A stretch of DNA of 64,000 nucleotides from an uncultured Opitutia bacterium (GCA_903840415.1 CAIMFY010000104.1:62001-126000), one strand, 5' to 3'. Positions 1-15,214 are shown, numbered from the stretch's first letter. Notes: a model not told the origin generated them from the letters alone. Numbers and translations: made by a program.

Positions 1-307
1 CGATGCCACTGCCCCCACTCTTCGTTTGCCATGTGCCAGTGGAGCCAGTGCCATCAGATACAGTGGTCCAGTTGGCCGTCGCGTTTTGGTCCCATGTGCC
101 CCCAGCGGTCGCTGAGCCACTAGATCCGGCTGTGTTCGAGTTGGTGTCCCAATAAACAGTCGTTTGTGCGCGCACTTTTCCAATGCTGAGCACGAGTCCG
201 ACCGCGAGCGCGACGACCGCACAATGGCACAATCGCTGCCCTACAGGTGATCGCTTGAGGGATTGGACGAGGGGTGGTGGGAGTGCGAAATCCTCGATGA
301 TTTTCAT
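1..307 (-). CDS. N-terminus of a secreted beta-strand repeat protein (partial)
   Basis: Reading the minus strand from the ATG at 307 gives 102 open codons that run off the left edge. The first 48 residues look like a long signal peptide: a charged start, then a hydrophobic core (AVVALAVGLVLSIG) and an ARA-like cleavage site (KVRAQ). The mature part is rich in Gly, Thr, Ser and Asn with regularly spaced Trp (VYWDTN, GGTWDQN, ANWTT, GTWQT). This is the style of the autotransporter-associated beta-strand repeat proteins of Verrucomicrobiota, which are large and exported. Only the start is visible, so length and C-terminal sorting signal are unknown. Family assignment is inference from composition and motif style. 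Confidence 0.6.
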   Translation of the reverse strand, partial: MKIIEDFALPPPLVQSLKRSPVGQRLCHCAVVALAVGLVLSIGKVRAQTTVYWDTNSNTAGSSGSATAGGTWDQNATANWTTVSDGTGSTGTWQTKSGGSGI

Positions 308-456
308 GGGAACGGGCATGGACTGAACGCGGGCTGTTTCTGCTCTAACATCGAATCCGACGCAAGGTTTTTGCGTTTCTTGATTTCTGCCGAACGGCCG
401 TCGTTTTTCAGGCGAAAACGCTCCGCACCCGACTCAGGTGGTTCGGCTGGACGTGC

Positions 457-1245
457 TCAATACCCCGAGTCCGCTAGTTGCCCGCGGAGTGCGGCGACCG
501 ACGGAGCGGCTTGAGCGGGCAAATCTGTCCAATCCGCCTCGATCGTGAGGGCAAAATTGTAGCCTGTGCGACGGAGGGCACGAAAGAACGGCCGGAAATT
601 TTCGCCATGCGTGCCGGGCGCGGCACGGTCGCGATTCTCGGCGGTATGCGCATGTCGGATGAGCGCGCCGACCTTTGCGAGATCGTCGGGCGATTCGCCG
701 TTGCGCACCATATGGAAGAAATCGACAAGCAGTTTCACGCCGTTGGTGTTGGCGCGGCGGACGGCTTCGGCGCCTTCGAGGACGGTGTTGACGAGGTTGC
801 ATTCGCCGCGATTGAGCGGCTCGACGAGCAGCGTGACGCCATTTTCCTCTGCGAGCGGACCGCATTGCCGGAGCACGTCGACGTATTGCTCAAACGCCGT
901 CGCCTGCGAAAATCCATCGGGCACCTGACGCGCACCGGCGCTGCCGAAGACGATCAGCGTGGTGCCGAGTTCCTTGGCCCGATGGAACGCCGTGGCCGCG
1001 AACCGATCGAGCCGGGCGTAATCCACGTTCGGGCCGCTGACCTTCAGGTCGGCCGGTAGAAAGCGGTTGGCCGCCGGCAGCGCGAAGCCGCGGCCACGGA
1101 GCGCCGTTGCAGGTGTAACGTAAGCCGCGTCGGGCGTCTCCGGCTGAAACCACTCCTGCACGAATCCCTCGAGAAAATCGACGCCCGGCATCGGCCCGGC
1201 GAGCCGAGCGAGCGTGACGGAGTTGGCGCAGAGTCCGATTTTCAC
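457..1245 (-). CDS. TIM-barrel sugar isomerase, hydroxypyruvate isomerase-like
   Basis: This is a 262-residue protein starting at a GTG (VKIGLCANSV). The open frame continues upstream, but there it is only the shadow of the neighbouring oxidoreductase gene. The sequence has the xylose isomerase-like TIM-barrel pattern: a first strand KIGLCANSV, a central LLVEPLNRGE with a metal-binding Glu, LLVDFFHM, a histidine segment IRHAHTAENRD, and a closing TIEADW. The family isomerises hydroxypyruvate, ketoses or inositol derivatives in the cytoplasm. It lies 20 bp downstream of the Gfo/Idh/MocA gene on the same strand, so the pair probably works on one sugar or polyol. The exact substrate cannot be read from sequence. 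Confidence 0.8.
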   Translation of the reverse strand: MKIGLCANSVTLARLAGPMPGVDFLEGFVQEWFQPETPDAAYVTPATALRGRGFALPAANRFLPADLKVSGPNVDYARLDRFAATAFHRAKELGTTLIVFGSAGARQVPDGFSQATAFEQYVDVLRQCGPLAEENGVTLLVEPLNRGECNLVNTVLEGAEAVRRANTNGVKLLVDFFHMVRNGESPDDLAKVGALIRHAHTAENRDRAAPGTHGENFRPFFRALRRTGYNFALTIEADWTDLPAQAAPSVAALRGQLADSGY

Positions 1246-1265
1246 GTCAGCGAATGGAAAAAATC

Positions 1266-2414
1266 TCAGACAACCGACTTCGAGAGATCGGCGACGGCAG
1301 CGACGGTGGGTTTCGCCTTGGGCTTCGAGGTGGCGATCTTTTTCTGCAACTCGCGTTCGTAGAGCGCACCGTCGAGCGGCAGGGCGACCGTCTCGCCGCT
1401 CCACGCGGAGAGCAGGACGGCGTTGGCGAGTTCGACGGAGTGGATGCCTTCCTCGGCGGGCGAAAGCAGGGGCGCGCCGTCGAGAATCGCGTCGGTGAAA
1501 TTTTTTAGGATACCAATGTGTTGCTCGCCGTGGCCCTCGGCGGGCACGCGGACGATTTCGGTGGCGGGCCGGCCAAACGCCTCGGCCGAGGTGCGGCTGA
1601 ATTCGCCCATCGGGATCGCGTTGCGGGTCCACGTGATCACATCGTCTTCGTAAACGAGGCGGCCGCGCTCGGCGGCGATTTCAAGGCGGTTAGTGCCGGG
1701 CGCCTCACCGGTCGAGGTGATGAAGGTGGCGTGTTTGCCGTCGGCGAATTCGAGGTAAGCGGTGACGTCGTCCTCGACCTCGATGTCGTGATAGCGGCCA
1801 AACGTGCAAAAGCCCTTCACGCGGTCCGGCATGCCGAAAATCCACTGGAAAAGATCGAGGTTATGCGGGCACTGGTTGAGGAGCACGCCGCCGCCTTCGC
1901 CGGCCCAGGTCGCGCGCCAGCCGCCCATGCCATAGTAGGCCTGTGTGCGAAACCAGTTGGTGATCGTCCACTGCACGCGGCGGACGGCGCCGAGTTCGCC
2001 GCCCTGCACGAGCCGGCGAATCGCCTGATAGTAGGGATCGGTGCGCTGGTTGAACATCGCGGCGAAGACCTGCCGAGGGTTCGTGTGCGCCGCGATGAGC
2101 CGCTCGGCGTCGGCGCGATGCACGGAGATCGGTTTCTCGACAAGCACGTGCAAGCCCGCTGTGAGCGCGGCGATGCCGAGTGTGGTGTGCGCGAAGTGCG
2201 GCGTGGCGATCAGGACGGCATCCACGCATTTGGCAGCGAACAACTCCTCGGGCGTGGCAAAACCGCGGAGCTGCGGAAATTTCGCGAGGTTGGCGGCGAC
2301 GCTATCGCACGCGGCGACGAGTTCGCAGCGCGGCACTTTGCCGTCGAGGAGGTTCTTTGCGTGGGCCTGGCCCATGCCGCCGAAACCGATGATGCCGATT
2401 CGAATTTTGTCCAT
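1266..2414 (-). CDS. Gfo/Idh/MocA-family oxidoreductase
   Basis: This is a 382-residue NAD(P)-dependent dehydrogenase. The start is the ATG giving MDKIRIGIIG; the longer open frame upstream adds residues with no family character. An N-terminal Rossmann fold carries GIIGFGGMGQAHAKNLL, and the family motif EKPIS follows at about residue 95. The C-terminal half contains the GGGVLLNQCPHNLDLFQW segment, where the His is the usual catalytic residue, and a beta-sheet domain. These enzymes oxidise or epimerise sugars and inositols in the cytoplasm. The isomerase-like gene follows directly, which suggests a two-gene catabolic unit. Confidence 0.9.
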   Translation of the reverse strand: MDKIRIGIIGFGGMGQAHAKNLLDGKVPRCELVAACDSVAANLAKFPQLRGFATPEELFAAKCVDAVLIATPHFAHTTLGIAALTAGLHVLVEKPISVHRADAERLIAAHTNPRQVFAAMFNQRTDPYYQAIRRLVQGGELGAVRRVQWTITNWFRTQAYYGMGGWRATWAGEGGGVLLNQCPHNLDLFQWIFGMPDRVKGFCTFGRYHDIEVEDDVTAYLEFADGKHATFITSTGEAPGTNRLEIAAERGRLVYEDDVITWTRNAIPMGEFSRTSAEAFGRPATEIVRVPAEGHGEQHIGILKNFTDAILDGAPLLSPAEEGIHSVELANAVLLSAWSGETVALPLDGALYERELQKKIATSKPKAKPTVAAVADLSKSVV

Positions 2415-2605
2415 GAGGGGAGGCGAGGGTGCGCGTAATGTGGAAAATGCGTGCAAAACTTTTCCGAAGAGCGGCGGCACGGCGAGCGGATTGTGGCGCA
2501 AATTTTTATGCGCGCGCCGCGCTCCCGAACCCGTGATTCGCGGTCAAACCGGAAAAAGCTCTTGCCTCAGCCAAGGGCATGTCGCTTTGTGACCCTTCAC
2601 TTGTT

Positions 2606-2682
<77 letters not shown>

Positions 2683-2690
2683 TTCTGACC

Positions 2691-7542
<4,852 letters not shown>

Positions 7543-7551
7543 GCGTGCCGG

Positions 7552-10500
7552 TCAGGCGTGCGGCAGATGGCGCGCGATACCGGCGGCGAGTTCGTCGCGC
7601 GTCAGGGGTTTGAGCAGCACCTCGCGCACCCCGTGTTCGAGCAAAGCCGCCTTTTCGCGCGGCTCGACCAGGCCGGTGATGACGAGCATCGGGACGCTGG
7701 GCGCGAGGAGATGGAGAATCGCGGTCAGTTCGTCGCCGCCCATCTCCGGCATCGAGAGATCGGAGAGCACGAGCGCGAAGTCCGCCGGGTCGGCTTGGAA
7801 TTTCACGATGGCATCCGCGGCACGGTGACACGCGGTCACGCGGTAGCCGAGTGCCTCCAGCGTCAAGCGGATGGTGAGATTGGTCGTCAGGTCGTCGTCC
7901 ACCCAGAGGATGTGCTGGCCGGTGCCGGGTGAGGTGGCGGCGGATACCGGGGCATCGGCGTCGGCCGGCCCGGCGAGCGCGGGGAAGTAGAGCCGAAACG
8001 TGGTGCCGGCACCGGGGGTGCTCTGCACATCGATCGCGCCGCCATGCGTGCCGACGATGCCATGCACGACGGCGAGGCCGAGGCCGGTGCCCTTGCCGAA
8101 TTCCTTCGTGGTGAAAAACGGTTCGAAGATCCGCGGGAGCGCGGCGGGATCGATGCCGGCGCCGTTGTCAGCGACGCTCAGGCAGACGGCCGGCGCTTCC
8201 GCGAGTCGGGGATGTGTGCGGGCGAGGTCGGACGGGACGACGGCGGGCTCGAGGGTGACGAAGATGCGGCCGCCGGCATCGGGCAACGCGTGCCAGGCGT
8301 TGGTGCAGAGGTTCATCACGATTTGGTGAATCTGCGTCGTATCGGCGAGGATGGGCGGGCACGCCGGGTCGAGTTCCGAGTCGAGTTCGACTTTCGCGGG
8401 GAGGGTGGAACGGAGCAGTTGCAGCACCTCGCTGACGACATGGTTGGCGAGCACAGCCGAGCGTTCGCCTTCGTGCTGGCGGCTGAAGGCGAGAATTTGG
8501 CGGACCAGATCCTTGGCGCGGTGACTGGAGTTCAGCACTTGTTGCAACGATTGCTGCACGGGGTGGGTGTCGGGCAGTTCACCCCGGGCGAGTTCGATGA
8601 ACCCGAAGATGCCCGTGAGGATGTTATTGAAATCGTGGGCGATGCCGCCGGCGAGTGTGCCGATCGCCTCCATTTTCTGGGCTTGGCGCAGCTGCGCCTG
8701 CATCTGCTCGCGTTCCAACTCGGCCCGTTTGCGCTCGGTGATGTCGCGGAAAATACCGAGCAACAATGGATGGGTCGGATCGGTTTCGACGAAGCAGTTA
8801 GTCACGTCGAACCAGACTTCGCGTCCGTTCCAGAGCGAAAGATGCCGCTCCAAATGGGTCGGGACTTCGCGGGTGGAAAATCGTTGTTCATGGCGGGCGA
8901 GGATGTGGGGGCCATCCGCCGCGAGATAACAAGTCGTAAGCAACTGGCCCTCCAGCTCGGACCGAGATTTGCCCATCATGCGGCAGAAGGCGTCGTTGAC
9001 CGCGAGAATCCGGCTGGCGCCGTCCGTCAGCCTCATGCCATCGGCGGTGCTTTCCCACACGAGGCGCAACCGCTCCTCCGATTCCCCCAGCGCGGTCCGA
9101 GCCTGAATGCGGGCCAGCGCCCCGGCGCAGTGATCCGCCAGTGTCTGGAGGAGTTCAAGGCCGGCCGAATCGTAGGCCGACCGTTGGTAACTCTGGATGG
9201 AAAAGATGCCGAGGAAACGGCCGGCGCGGTGCAGGGGTGCGAACATTAGCGAGAGTGATCGCTGGTGGACGCCGTAGTGCCGGAAGCCTTCGCACTGATC
9301 GGTTTCGTCGGTGCGCAAGATCAGTTGCGCGCCTTCCTGCATCACGCGGCGAGTGTTCGGCGTCGGTTTCCGCATGGAAGCAGGCAGAGGAATTTCGCGG
9401 CGTTCGCCGTCCACCAGGTCGAAGGAGGCCAAGTCCTCGAAGAGTGCACTTTTCTCGTTCCAGAGGTGGAGCCAGCTGCTGTCCCAGCCGAGCAGTTGGC
9501 GGGCGGCTTCGAGCGTCGCCAACGCCGCGGCGCGGGGCGTGGCCGCTTCGGATAGTTCGCGCCCGAGTTGGGCGAGCACCGAAGCGCGGCGGTTGGCGGT
9601 CGTTAGGGCCTGTTCGGACTGCACGCGCGCGGTCACATCGCGGAAACTCCACACGCGGCCGACGGGCTCGCCGTGAACGACTTGCGGCCGCGAGAGGCGC
9701 TCGAAGACCCGGCCGTCCTTGAACGGGAGTGTGTCGAAACTATCCGCGAGCGGGTCGGCGTAGAGGGCGCGGATTTTTTCGACGAATTTTTCCGGCTCGG
9801 CGAGCTGGCCGAGCACGGCGCCGATCAAGCGGTCATCATCGCCAGTGGCGAGCACATCGTCGGGCAGTCGCCACATCGCGGCGAAAGTGCGATTGAAGGT
9901 CTGGATGCGGCCGGTGACGTTGACGACCAGGATGCCGTCGGCGGTGGATTCGAGCGTGGCGGTCGTGAGTGCGAGGAGGTGTTCGCGGGCGTGCTCGGCC
10001 TCCTTGCGGGCGGTGATGTCCTGCAGGAGGTTGAGGCTATAGGGTTGGCCTTTGATCGTGATGAGCGTGCCGCTAGTGAGTGCGGTGAAAATGCTGCCGT
10101 CCTTGCGGCGAATCTGCGCTTCCATGGCTTCGACGGAGCCGCGCGCGGTCAATTGCTCCAAGAAGCTCCGACGTTCGGCGGGATTTACCCACACGTTGAG
10201 TGCGAGCGTGGTTTGGCCGATGCCCTCTTCGCGGGTGAAACCGAGCGCCGCCTCGGCCGCCGCGTTGGCCTCGATCAAGCGGCCGTCGGGCACCGTAAGA
10301 AGGGTGATGATGACCGGGCTGTGATCGAAGACGCCGCGGAATTTCTCTTCGCTCTCGCGCAGCGCGACGGTGCGGGCTTCGGCGAGCCGGCGCGCATCGT
10401 CGTAGATGCCGGCGTTGCGGAGCACGAGCGCGGCGAGTTGGGCGAAGAGTCGGCCCTTTTGCAGTTCCAACGCGGAGAAGGGTTGCCCCGGCCGATTGCG

Positions 10501-11361
10501 CGACACCATGACAACGCCGAGGCACTGCGTCCCCGCCACGATCGGAAAAACGGCGGCCGCGTGTAGCGGTTTTCCCTCCAAACGCGTGCGCCGGCCGGGG
10601 AGCGTCGAGTAGTCATTGACGGCGACTGGCTCGCGTCCATCAACTGCGCGCCAGCTGAGCGCTGGCTCGTCGCGCCGCAACCGATCGCGGGCGAAAAACC
10701 CATGGCCCGGCGTGTGCGCTGCGCTCACCAAGTCGTCACCCTCAAGCAGTGAAATTTCGGCAATCTGGGCGTCGAGCAATTCCGCCGCGCGGATCGCGAT
10801 CGTGTCGAGCAGCACGGTGTGGTCGTGATGGTTGAGCAGTTCGACGCTGGTCGCCTGAAGCCGGGCGAGAAAACTCGCGTGGAGTTGCAGCGCCTCCTCC
10901 GCCTCCTTGCGGGCCGTGATGTCGGTGTTGATGCCGATGAGCCGGAGCGCACGGCCGTTGGGGGCGCGTTCGACGACGCGGCCGCTGCCCATCATCCAAA
11001 CCCAATGGCCTTTGATGTGGCGCGCCCGAAATTCGATATGCAGCTGGTCGGCTCGCCCGACCAGGCAGTCGCGCATTTTTTTGATCGCATTGGAGCGATC
11101 GTCGGCGCGGAGGCGGGCGAACAACGTGCGCGCCGGCAATTCCTTTGCCACCGCCTGAGCTCCGATCAGCGCGGCCCACCGGTCGTCGATCAACACGCGT
11201 TTCCGCACGACGTCGTAGTCCCACGTGCAGGTGGCGCCGGCTTCGAGGGCGAGCTCGAGGCGCTCTTTCGCGAGGCGCAACTCCGCCTTTTCGTTGGCCA
11301 GTTGGGGGTCGTCGGAGTGGGGCACAATCAAGTGGGATAACCTCGGACACAGTGGACTCAA
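7552..11361 (-). CDS. PAS/GAF hybrid sensor histidine kinase with receiver domain
   Basis: This 1269-residue protein has no clear transmembrane segment, so it probably senses cytoplasmic signals. Domains in order: PAS (about 35-155), GAF (165-325), PAS (345-465), PAS (475-590), GAF (600-760), PAS (765-885), HisKA with the H-box [10 protein letters not shown], HATPase with DNGAGI and [11 protein letters not shown], and a C-terminal receiver (about 1150 to the end) with [13 protein letters not shown]. The phosphate can therefore pass from His to the fused Asp. The start is uncertain: TTG at 11361 is the longest option, and TTG at 11331 (GAGG 9 bases upstream) or GTG at 11325 are equally plausible. 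No DNA-binding partner lies next to it; it ends 9 bases from the convergent TPR gene. Confidence 0.93.
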   Translation of the reverse strand: MSPLCPRLSHLIVPHSDDPQLANEKAELRLAKERLELALEAGATCTWDYDVVRKRVLIDDRWAALIGAQAVAKELPARTLFARLRADDRSNAIKKMRDCLVGRADQLHIEFRARHIKGHWVWMMGSGRVVERAPNGRALRLIGINTDITARKEAEEALQLHASFLARLQATSVELLNHHDHTVLLDTIAIRAAELLDAQIAEISLLEGDDLVSAAHTPGHGFFARDRLRRDEPALSWRAVDGREPVAVNDYSTLPGRRTRLEGKPLHAAAVFPIVAGTQCLGVVMVSRNRPGQPFSALELQKGRLFAQLAALVLRNAGIYDDARRLAEARTVALRESEEKFRGVFDHSPVIITLLTVPDGRLIEANAAAEAALGFTREEGIGQTTLALNVWVNPAERRSFLEQLTARGSVEAMEAQIRRKDGSIFTALTSGTLITIKGQPYSLNLLQDITARKEAEHAREHLLALTTATLESTADGILVVNVTGRIQTFNRTFAAMWRLPDDVLATGDDDRLIGAVLGQLAEPEKFVEKIRALYADPLADSFDTLPFKDGRVFERLSRPQVVHGEPVGRVWSFRDVTARVQSEQALTTANRRASVLAQLGRELSEAATPRAAALATLEAARQLLGWDSSWLHLWNEKSALFEDLASFDLVDGERREIPLPASMRKPTPNTRRVMQEGAQLILRTDETDQCEGFRHYGVHQRSLSLMFAPLHRAGRFLGIFSIQSYQRSAYDSAGLELLQTLADHCAGALARIQARTALGESEERLRLVWESTADGMRLTDGASRILAVNDAFCRMMGKSRSELEGQLLTTCYLAADGPHILARHEQRFSTREVPTHLERHLSLWNGREVWFDVTNCFVETDPTHPLLLGIFRDITERKRAELEREQMQAQLRQAQKMEAIGTLAGGIAHDFNNILTGIFGFIELARGELPDTHPVQQSLQQVLNSSHRAKDLVRQILAFSRQHEGERSAVLANHVVSEVLQLLRSTLPAKVELDSELDPACPPILADTTQIHQIVMNLCTNAWHALPDAGGRIFVTLEPAVVPSDLARTHPRLAEAPAVCLSVADNGAGIDPAALPRIFEPFFTTKEFGKGTGLGLAVVHGIVGTHGGAIDVQSTPGAGTTFRLYFPALAGPADADAPVSAATSPGTGQHILWVDDDLTTNLTIRLTLEALGYRVTACHRAADAIVKFQADPADFALVLSDLSMPEMGGDELTAILHLLAPSVPMLVITGLVEPREKAALLEHGVREVLLKPLTRDELAAGIARHLPHA

Positions 11362-11405
11362 TGGGGATTTTTCTCCGGAGCGCCCGCGGCAGACCCGGCG
11401 ACAAA

Positions 11406-11442
11406 GCGGCCCGGTGCGGAACTTTGTCCGCGGCCGGGCCGC
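11406..11442. other. Strong GC-rich hairpin between cheW and the hybrid kinase
   Basis: The arms GCGGCCCGG and CCGGGCCGC pair perfectly, and an inner GCGGA/TCCGC pair extends the stem, leaving a small loop. It lies downstream of cheW and upstream of the kinase gene, both on the minus strand. It may stop or protect the cheW transcript, but there is no run of T after it, so a standard intrinsic terminator is not shown. Confidence 0.5.
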
Positions 11443-11468
11443 CTGTGCCGGGAAATTTCTGAATCGCG

Positions 11469-11981
11469 TTACACCGCGGCGGCGAGGGCTGACACTGTCT
11501 CGGGGGCGACCACGCGGTCGATGTCGAGCAGCGTCTTCACTTGGCCCTTCACCTTGGCCATGCCGAGGAGATAGCTGGTGTCGATCCGCGCGCCGAAATC
11601 GGGCGTGGGCTCGATTTCGTTGGCGGCGAGCGTGACGACTTCCTCGACGCTATCGACGATCAGCCCCATCTGCACGGTCTGGTCGGCGGAGAGTTTTACC
11701 TGCACCACGACGGTGCACGTACGCTCGGTGAATTCGGCTTTGAGCTCGAACTTCACGCGTAGATCGATGATCGGAATGACCCGGCCGCGAAGATTGATCA
11801 CGCCTTTCACGAAGGACGGCATTTGCGGCACGGGCGTGATTTTCTGGAGGCGAATGATCTCACGGACCTTGAGGACGCCGATGCCATAGGCTTCGTTGTC
11901 GAGGACGACAGTGAGATATTTGCCGGCGAGAGTCGGGGCGGCGGAGGCGGCGGTCGGAGGAGCGGCGGGTGAGGCGGACAT
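11469..11981 (-). CDS. cheW: Chemotaxis coupling protein CheW
   Basis: This 170-residue CheW-domain protein links chemoreceptors to the CheA kinase at the cell membrane. After a short Ala/Pro-rich N-terminus the domain starts at about residue 20 (KYLTVVLDNEAYGIGVLKVREII). It carries the typical VKGVINLRGRVIPIIDLR segment with the conserved Asn-Leu-Arg-Gly and IDLR, and later GLIVDSVEEVV. Length is normal for the family apart from the N-terminal tail. It is transcribed away from cheA, which begins about 200 bp further right on the opposite strand. Confidence 0.95.
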   Translation of the reverse strand: MSASPAAPPTAASAAPTLAGKYLTVVLDNEAYGIGVLKVREIIRLQKITPVPQMPSFVKGVINLRGRVIPIIDLRVKFELKAEFTERTCTVVVQVKLSADQTVQMGLIVDSVEEVVTLAANEIEPTPDFGARIDTSYLLGMAKVKGQVKTLLDIDRVVAPETVSALAAAV

Positions 11982-12123
11982 GGCTGGTAGGCTTGGAATG
12001 AAAAATTTAAGTTGAGAGGCCGTTTCCTATTTCGGCCGCAGATGGCGCGAGTTGAGGACAAAGCGATGGCAGCAGCGCATCCGCGCGATTTGGAGCGGCG
12101 CGGTTTTAATGTAGAGAAGTCCT

Positions 12124-12151
12124 TAAACCTTCCGCGAAACTGTGCCGATAG
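12124..12151 (+). promoter_or_regulatory. Sigma-28 (FliA)-like promoter upstream of cheA
   Basis: TAAA at 12124-12127 and GCCGATAG at 12144-12151 match the flagellar sigma factor consensus (TAAA, then GCCGATAA). The spacing is 16 bases, one more than the E. coli norm of 15. It lies about 36 bp before the cheA ATG. FliA is encoded at 39326-40123 in this window. No experimental support. Confidence 0.6.
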
Positions 12152-12186
12152 TCATTCCCGGGCCCCACAACCACACCCGTCTGTCC

Positions 12187-14313
12187 ATGTCTATTTCACC
12201 TGACCACTTTGTCGCGATTGAGGAAAACGTGAACCGCCTCGCCGCCGAGACGATTCTGGCCCAGCAAGGCCGCGATGACGGCCTCGTGCCCGCCTACAGC
12301 CTCCTCGGCGAACTTCGCGAGCAGTGTTCGCTCGACGCCGCTCTGCGCGAACCGATCTCCGGCCAGCATGCCGCGCTCGAAAGACTCCTCGATACCGCCC
12401 AGCCGTTCGACGCCGCCTCGCTCGCCGCGATCCGCGCCCTCGTCGAGTGGCTGCCCGTGGCGATCGCCAAAACCAAGGCGGCGCAACCGGTGCCACCATT
12501 CGTTTTGGCCGCCTCCGCGCCGTCGGCCGCTGTCGCCGCCGAGTCGAAACCCGCCGAAAAACCGGTGCCAGCCGACGTGATGCTCGACCTGCACTTCGAG
12601 GAAAACCGGGAATTGCTCGGAGAGTTTTACGGCGAGGCCATGGAGCACCTGCAGCAAATCGAAGCGGCGCTCCTCGTGCTCGACCAGCAACCCGACAATC
12701 CCGACGCCCTCGCCTCAATTTTCCGATCGTTCCATACGTTCAAGGGCAACGCCGGTTTCCTCGGCCTCGTGCCGATGCAGTCACTCGCCCACGAAGTCGA
12801 GTCTATCCTCGATCTCGCGCGCAACCACGCGCTCCGGCTCAACGCCGCGATCATCACCGAAATTCTCCGCAGTCGCGATGCACTCTCCGCCCTCACCCAG
12901 CAGATCTCGCTCGCACTCGAAAAAGGTCACCTCCCCGAGAAGATTATTCCCGTCAACCACCTGATCGTGGCGATTAAGAAGCTCGCCGCCAATCCGCACG
13001 CCGGCCGCGCGGCCGCGCCGGTGCCCGAGGCGGTCGCTGAACCCGCAGCCGCGACTCCCGAGGCCGCTGCGACGGAAACGCCTGCACCGGTCCCGGAAAG
13101 CGCCGGAGCCCGGGGTAACGCCACCGAAGCCGCTGCCACCGGCAAGCCCGCCACCGGCAATCAGACGGTGCGCGTGAACACTGAAAAACTCGACTCGCTG
13201 ATGGATTTCGTCGGCGAGCTCGTGATCGTGCAAAGCCAGTTGCTCGAATCCGTGCGCCAGGATGCCAGCCTAAGCTCTTCGCTCCAGCGTAACGTCGGCC
13301 AGCTCGCCCGCATCTCCAAGGAACTGCAGCACACCGCGATGGGCCTGCGCATGATTCCGATCAAAGCGGCGTTTCAAAAAATGGAGCGGCTCGCCCGCGA
13401 TCTCGCGCGGGATTTCGGCAAGAAAGTCCATTTTACCACCAGCGGTGAGGACACCGAACTCGATCGCACCGTCGTCGAGGAAATCGGCGATCCGCTCGTG
13501 CACATGGTCCGCAACGCCCTCGACCACGGCCTCGAGCCGCCCGCGGATCGCATTGCCAAGGGCAAGCCCGAGACCGGCACGCTCCACCTCAAGGCCTACC
13601 ATCAGGGTGGCAACATTGTGGTCGAGCTCGAGGACGACGGCCGCGGCATCGACCCGGATCGGATTTTCAAGAAGGCCGTGGAAAAGGGCGTCATCGCCCC
13701 GAATGCCGTGATGTCCCGCGAAGAGATCCTCGCGCTGATTTTTGCCGCCGGCTTTTCGACGGCGGAGAAAGTCACCGCCGTCTCGGGCCGCGGCGTCGGC
13801 ATGGATGTGGTGAAGCGCAACATCGACAAACTCCGGGGTAAAATCGAAATTTCCTCCGAAGTGGGCCGCGGTTCGAATTTCAAAATCAAGCTGCCGCTGA
13901 CTATGGCGATCATCGACGGTCTCGTGGTGCGCGTCGGCGAAGATCGGTTCATCCTGCCGAGCACGTCGGTGCAGATGGCGTTGCGCCCGGCGCGCGAGCA
14001 CATCTCGACGATTCATGGCCGGGGCGAGGTGCTCGATTTGCGCGGACGGCTCCTGCCGCTGCACCGGCTCCACCGCCGCTTCGGCATTCCGTGCGACGCG
14101 ACGCAGCCGTGGGAGGGCATCGTCGTCATCGTCGAGCACTCCGGTAAAGTGTCCGCTCTGCTCGTTGACGAGATGGTCAGCAAACAGGAAGTCGTGATCA
14201 AGAATCTCGGCGCGTTCATGCAGAATCTCCCAGGTGTCTCCGGCGGCGCGATCCTCGGGGATGGCAATATTGCGCTCATCCTCGATCCGAGCACATTGTT
14301 GCAGGCCGCCTAA
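12187..14313 (+). CDS. cheA: Chemotaxis histidine kinase CheA
   Basis: This 708-residue kinase phosphorylates CheY and CheB in response to receptor state. The start MSISPDHF is chosen because upstream in-frame codons overlap the promoter. Residues 1-131 are a helical, family-atypical N-terminal region ending in an Ala/Pro linker. The HPt domain follows at about 132-240 with the phospho-acceptor His183 in FRSFHTFKGN. A long Ala/Pro linker replaces the P2 CheY-binding domain. Then come the dimerisation domain (LDSLMDFVGELVIVQSQL), the ATPase domain (HMVRNALDHGLE, GRGVGMDVVKRNI) and a C-terminal CheW-like domain. The HDOD gene follows after 13 bp. Confidence 0.97.
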   Translation: MSISPDHFVAIEENVNRLAAETILAQQGRDDGLVPAYSLLGELREQCSLDAALREPISGQHAALERLLDTAQPFDAASLAAIRALVEWLPVAIAKTKAAQPVPPFVLAASAPSAAVAAESKPAEKPVPADVMLDLHFEENRELLGEFYGEAMEHLQQIEAALLVLDQQPDNPDALASIFRSFHTFKGNAGFLGLVPMQSLAHEVESILDLARNHALRLNAAIITEILRSRDALSALTQQISLALEKGHLPEKIIPVNHLIVAIKKLAANPHAGRAAAPVPEAVAEPAAATPEAAATETPAPVPESAGARGNATEAAATGKPATGNQTVRVNTEKLDSLMDFVGELVIVQSQLLESVRQDASLSSSLQRNVGQLARISKELQHTAMGLRMIPIKAAFQKMERLARDLARDFGKKVHFTTSGEDTELDRTVVEEIGDPLVHMVRNALDHGLEPPADRIAKGKPETGTLHLKAYHQGGNIVVELEDDGRGIDPDRIFKKAVEKGVIAPNAVMSREEILALIFAAGFSTAEKVTAVSGRGVGMDVVKRNIDKLRGKIEISSEVGRGSNFKIKLPLTMAIIDGLVVRVGEDRFILPSTSVQMALRPAREHISTIHGRGEVLDLRGRLLPLHRLHRRFGIPCDATQPWEGIVVIVEHSGKVSALLVDEMVSKQEVVIKNLGAFMQNLPGVSGGAILGDGNIALILDPSTLLQAA

Positions 14314-14326
14314 ATTTCCCTCATCC

Positions 14327-15214
14327 GTGCCCGCTGTGAATCCGCCCGCCCGTCCCCCAACCATCGAGGAAGTCTGCGAACGGGCGATGCGTCTGCCGTG
14401 TTCGCCGGCGATGCTGCCCCGGTTGACCGCCGCGCTCATCGCGCCTGACAGCAGTGCCGACGAAATCGCCGGCATCATCCTGCTCGATTCCTCGCTCGCG
14501 GCTGCGACGTTGCGGCTGGCGAATTCCGCTTATTTTGCGAGTGGTGGCGCGGCCGATACCGTGGCTGAGGCCGTGGTGCGGCTCGGGCAGCGCGAACTTT
14601 ACCGCCTGGCGGCGCTCGCCCTGGTAAGCCGCTGGGAAACCGGCACGGGTGGCCGCGGTGAGCCCGGCGATTTTTGCCGCCATGCCCTTTGCACGGCGCT
14701 CGCGGCGGAAGTGCTGGCGGAGACCAGCGAACGCATCGAGCCGGAGACGGCCTATACTGCCGGCCTGGTATGCGATTTGGGTAAACTGGCGCTGGCCCAC
14801 GCGTGCGCCCCATTCTTTCCCGCCCTCCGCGCGCACTGCACCTCCCGCGGCGGCACGTGGACGCAAGCCGAGCAGGAAGTGCTCGGCTACACGCATTCCG
14901 CGGTCGGGGCCCGGCTGCTGCGCGCTTGGAGTTTCCCGGAAATCCTCGTGGCGGCGGCGGAGTTTGGCGAACGTCCGACCGAGGCGCCGACCGCGGCGCT
15001 GGCGCTGCTGGCGCACCTTCACGCGGCGAAATACATCGCGACCTCGTTTGGGCCGGGCGTGTCGGAAGACGGATTCTTGTTCGAGCTCAACACCGCGTTC
15101 CTCCTCGAGTGGGGCTTCACGCCCGAGCTGTTGCAGGAAACGATGGCGGTCGTCCACGACCGCGCGCGGGCCCGTCTCCAGGACAGCCTCACGCATGGGG
15201 TGGTGGCGCTTTAG
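14327..15214 (+). CDS. HDOD-domain signalling protein
   Basis: This is a 295-residue protein with an HDOD domain (about residues 15-215), a non-catalytic relative of HD phosphohydrolases found in regulatory proteins. Typical features are LDSSLAAATLRLANSAYF and the helix with GLVCDLGKLALAH, where the usual His-Asp pair is Cys-Asp. The start is a GTG at 14327 (VPAVNPPARP), with GTG 14336 as an alternative. It lies 13 bp after cheA on the same strand and is probably co-transcribed, so a role in chemotaxis or motility control is likely. Its molecular target is unknown. Confidence 0.85.
   Translation: MPAVNPPARPPTIEEVCERAMRLPCSPAMLPRLTAALIAPDSSADEIAGIILLDSSLAAATLRLANSAYFASGGAADTVAEAVVRLGQRELYRLAALALVSRWETGTGGRGEPGDFCRHALCTALAAEVLAETSERIEPETAYTAGLVCDLGKLALAHACAPFFPALRAHCTSRGGTWTQAEQEVLGYTHSAVGARLLRAWSFPEILVAAAEFGERPTEAPTAALALLAHLHAAKYIATSFGPGVSEDGFLFELNTAFLLEWGFTPELLQETMAVVHDRARARLQDSLTHGVVAL

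Noticed and set aside
457-1632. 391-codon version of the isomerase gene
   Set aside because: The first 129 codons overlap the oxidoreductase gene and lack TIM-barrel character; GTG at 1245 gives the expected N-terminus.
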